Shown in pieces: positions 47,081 through 48,752 of a stretch of 48,752 nucleotides of DNA (positions are counted from its first letter, which is position 1; each line of letters begins with the position of its first letter). Source of the DNA: Planctomycetota bacterium (GTDB taxonomy: Bacteria > Planctomycetota > Phycisphaerae > Phycisphaerales > UBA1924); contig JAJRXR010000045.1 of NCBI GenBank assembly GCA_024276195.1, forward strand, positions 1 through 48,752, written 5' to 3'. Below the pieces are notes generated by a model. It saw nothing but the letters and a program-made list of their open reading frames with translations, was not told the origin of the DNA and searched no databases. The position numbers and the translations under genes are program-made.

Positions 47081-48752
47081 ATGTTCGAGCGATTCACAGA
47101 CCGTGCCCGCAAGGTGATGGCCCTGGCCAACCAGGAAGCGCAGCGCTTCAACCACGAGTACATCGGGACGGAGCACATCCTCCTGGGTCTGGTAAAGGAG
47201 GGCTCGGGCGTCGGGGCGAACGTGCTCAAGAACCTCGACGTAGACCTGCGGAAGGTGCGTCTTGAGGTGGAGAAGCTGGTCAAGGCCGGGCCTGAGATGG
47301 TGACGATGGGCAAGCTGCCCCAGACGCCGCGGGCCAAGAAGGTCATCGAGTACGCGATCGAAGAGGCCCGCAATCTGAACCACAACTACGTCGGGACCGA
47401 GCACCTGCTGCTCGGGCTTTTGCGTGAGCACGACGGGGTCGCGGCCCAGGTGCTGATGAACCTCGGGCTCAAGCTCGACGAGGTGCGCGAGGAGGTTTTG
47501 AACCTGCTCGGGGCCGGGACGGAGACCGAGGGTGAGAGCGCCACCGCAGGCGGCGGCGCCTCGGGCGAGTCGCGCTCGGCCAAGGGCAAGAGCAAGACAC
47601 CGGCGCTCGACAGCTTCGGGCGCGACCTGACCGAGCTTGCCAAGGAGAGCGCGCTCGACCCGGTCATCGGGCGGGCCAACGAGATCGAGCGCGTGACGCA
47701 GGTGCTGTGCCGACGGACCAAGAACAACCCGGTGCTGCTGGGCGAGGCGGGCGTGGGCAAGACCGCGATCGTCGAGGGCTTGGCGCAGCGGATCATCGCG
47801 GGCGACGTGCCCGAGATCCTGCACGAGAAGCGTCTGGTGGTGCTCGATCTGGCGATGATGGTCGCGGGCACGAAGTACCGGGGCCAGTTCGAGGAGCGGA
47901 TCAAGGCGGTGATGAACGAGGTTCGGCGCGCCAAGAACGTGATCCTGTTCATCGACGAACTGCACACGCTGGTGGGCGCGGGCGGGGCGGAGGGCGCGAT
48001 CGACGCGTCCAACGTGCTCAAGCCGGCGCTGGCCCGCGGCGAGATCCAGTGCATCGGCGCGACGACGTTCGACGAGTACCGCAAGTACATCGAGAAGGAC
48101 GCGGCCCTGGCGCGCCGGTTCCAGTCGATCACGGTCGAGCCGCCCAACAACGAGCAGGCGATCGAGATCCTCAAGGGCCTGCGCGAGAGGTATGAGGAGC
48201 ACCACCGCGTCCGGATCACGGACGAGGCGGTGCATGCTGCGGTCGAGCTGAGCGGGCGGTACATCACCGGGCGGGTGCAGCCGGACAAGGCGATCGACGT
48301 GATCGACGAGGCCGGGGCGCGTGTGCGGATCAAGAGCATGAGCAAGCCGCCGAACCTGGCCGAGCTTGAGAGCGACATCGAGCGCCTGTCGGTCGAGAAG
48401 GACGAGGCGGTGAAGGCGGCCGATTATGAGCGGGCGGCGGAGCTGCGCGACAAGGCCGAGAAGCTGCGCAAGCAGAAGGAAGAGATCCAGAAGGAGTGGC
48501 GCGCCAAGGCCCAGGAGGTGGACGGCGTGGTGGACGAGGAGATCGTCGCGGAGGTCGTCTCCAAGATGACGGGCGTCCCGCTGCAGAAGCTCGAGAAGGA
48601 GGAGGCCCAGCGTCTGCTCAAGCTCGAGGACGAGCTGCACAAGACCGTCATCAGCCAGGACGACGCGATCAAGGCGGTGTCCAAGGCGATCCGCCGGGCC
48701 CGGGCCGGGCTCAAGGATCCGAAGCGTCCGATGGGCAGCTTCATCTTCGTCG
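47081..48752 (+). CDS. clpC: ATP-dependent Clp protease ATP-binding subunit ClpC (partial, runs off the end)
   Basis: The first 557 residues are present. Two Clp N-domain repeats come first ([20 protein letters not shown] and [40 protein letters not shown]), followed by a linker. The first AAA+ module has Walker [16 protein letters not shown], Walker [16 protein letters not shown] and sensor [18 protein letters not shown]-like middle domain follows ([19 protein letters not shown]), then the start of AAA+ module 2 ([15 protein letters not shown] to [16 protein letters not shown]). ClpC unfolds substrates for ClpP in protein quality control. The ATG has AGGAG upstream. This is a very well-conserved start and the coding frame is open to the end of the window. 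Confidence 0.97.
   Translation, partial: MFERFTDRARKVMALANQEAQRFNHEYIGTEHILLGLVKEGSGVGANVLKNLDVDLRKVRLEVEKLVKAGPEMVTMGKLPQTPRAKKVIEYAIEEARNLNHNYVGTEHLLLGLLREHDGVAAQVLMNLGLKLDEVREEVLNLLGAGTETEGESATAGGGASGESRSAKGKSKTPALDSFGRDLTELAKESALDPVIGRANEIERVTQVLCRRTKNNPVLLGEAGVGKTAIVEGLAQRIIAGDVPEILHEKRLVVLDLAMMVAGTKYRGQFEERIKAVMNEVRRAKNVILFIDELHTLVGAGGAEGAIDASNVLKPALARGEIQCIGATTFDEYRKYIEKDAALARRFQSITVEPPNNEQAIEILKGLRERYEEHHRVRITDEAVHAAVELSGRYITGRVQPDKAIDVIDEAGARVRIKSMSKPPNLAELESDIERLSVEKDEAVKAADYERAAELRDKAEKLRKQKEEIQKEWRAKAQEVDGVVDEEIVAEVVSKMTGVPLQKLEKEEAQRLLKLEDELHKTVISQDDAIKAVSKAIRRARAGLKDPKRPMGSFIFV

Noticed and set aside
3-48752. TAG reassigned to a sense codon throughout
   Set aside because: surE (6044-6046) and the PQQ gene (26727-26729) end at TAG where the family ends, and their frames then run into other genes out of frame. 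TAG is therefore a working stop here. Local read-through remains possible.

Overview
The window is about 48.7 kb of very GC-rich bacterial DNA with roughly 41 protein genes on both strands and no rRNA, tRNA, CRISPR array or insertion sequence that I could recognise. Gene content suggests a planctomycete of the Phycisphaerae type: a Lys/Arg/Ala/Thr-rich histone H1-like protein, secreted proteins with dockerin-like Ca-binding tails, giant PQQ-propeller secreted proteins, short CxxCxYxL zinc-ribbon membrane proteins, an archaeal-style adenylate-kinase-like protein, and many short palindromic repeats between genes. This assignment is an inference from gene style, not from a marker gene.

Layout. 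1-8.5 kb: histone-like protein, GT4 glycosyltransferase, degenerate metallo-beta-lactamase-fold protein, TPR-sulfotransferase, zinc-ribbon membrane protein, SurE, a secreted dockerin-like protein and an HDOD protein. 8.6-15.6 kb (minus strand): a nonulosonic acid operon. It reads from a very large Maf-like/nucleotidyltransferase-like/radical-SAM-like fusion into neuA, neuB and neuC; the first two genes overlap by GTGA. 15.7-22.4 kb: small membrane protein, a SPOR-like lipoprotein divergent from flgM, ROK kinase, ispE, Nif3-like protein, LEA-type lipoprotein and a DUF5658-like membrane protein. 22.5-31 kb: giant PQQ/TPR protein, lptB, DUF4870 protein, polytopic membrane protein, second dockerin-like secreted protein. 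31.5-39.2 kb: adenylate-kinase-like/deoxyribosyltransferase-like fusion, sucD, CHASE hybrid histidine kinase, secreted amidohydrolase, a small Cys protein, dinB. 39.3-48.75 kb: a translationally coupled trio (Cys-repeat secreted protein, ECF-like sigma factor, membrane protein with a thioredoxin-like domain), a sulfotransferase, an FHA-GAF histidine kinase, holA, a lipoprotein and the start of clpC.

How the parts fit. flgM about 2 kb from a Maf-like protein and neuABC points to glycosylation of flagellin, or another surface protein, with a sialic-acid-like sugar. The two sulfotransferases and GT4 enzyme fit a decorated cell surface. SurE, LptB, IspE, HolA, SucD, DinB and ClpC are housekeeping genes.

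The most unusual observations are: (1) three genes (neuB, the FHA-GAF kinase and a zinc-ribbon membrane protein) are each interrupted by one in-frame TAG while clear coding sequence continues in the same frame; (2) the Maf/NTase/radical-SAM-like fusion, whose iron-sulfur cysteines are missing; (3) an archaeal-type adenylate-kinase-like domain with an altered Walker A motif joined to a nucleoside-deoxyribosyltransferase-like domain; (4) the Cys-repeat/sigma/thioredoxin-like trio; (5) a family of REP-like palindromes and a composite inverted repeat with heptamer tracts surrounding one lipoprotein gene.
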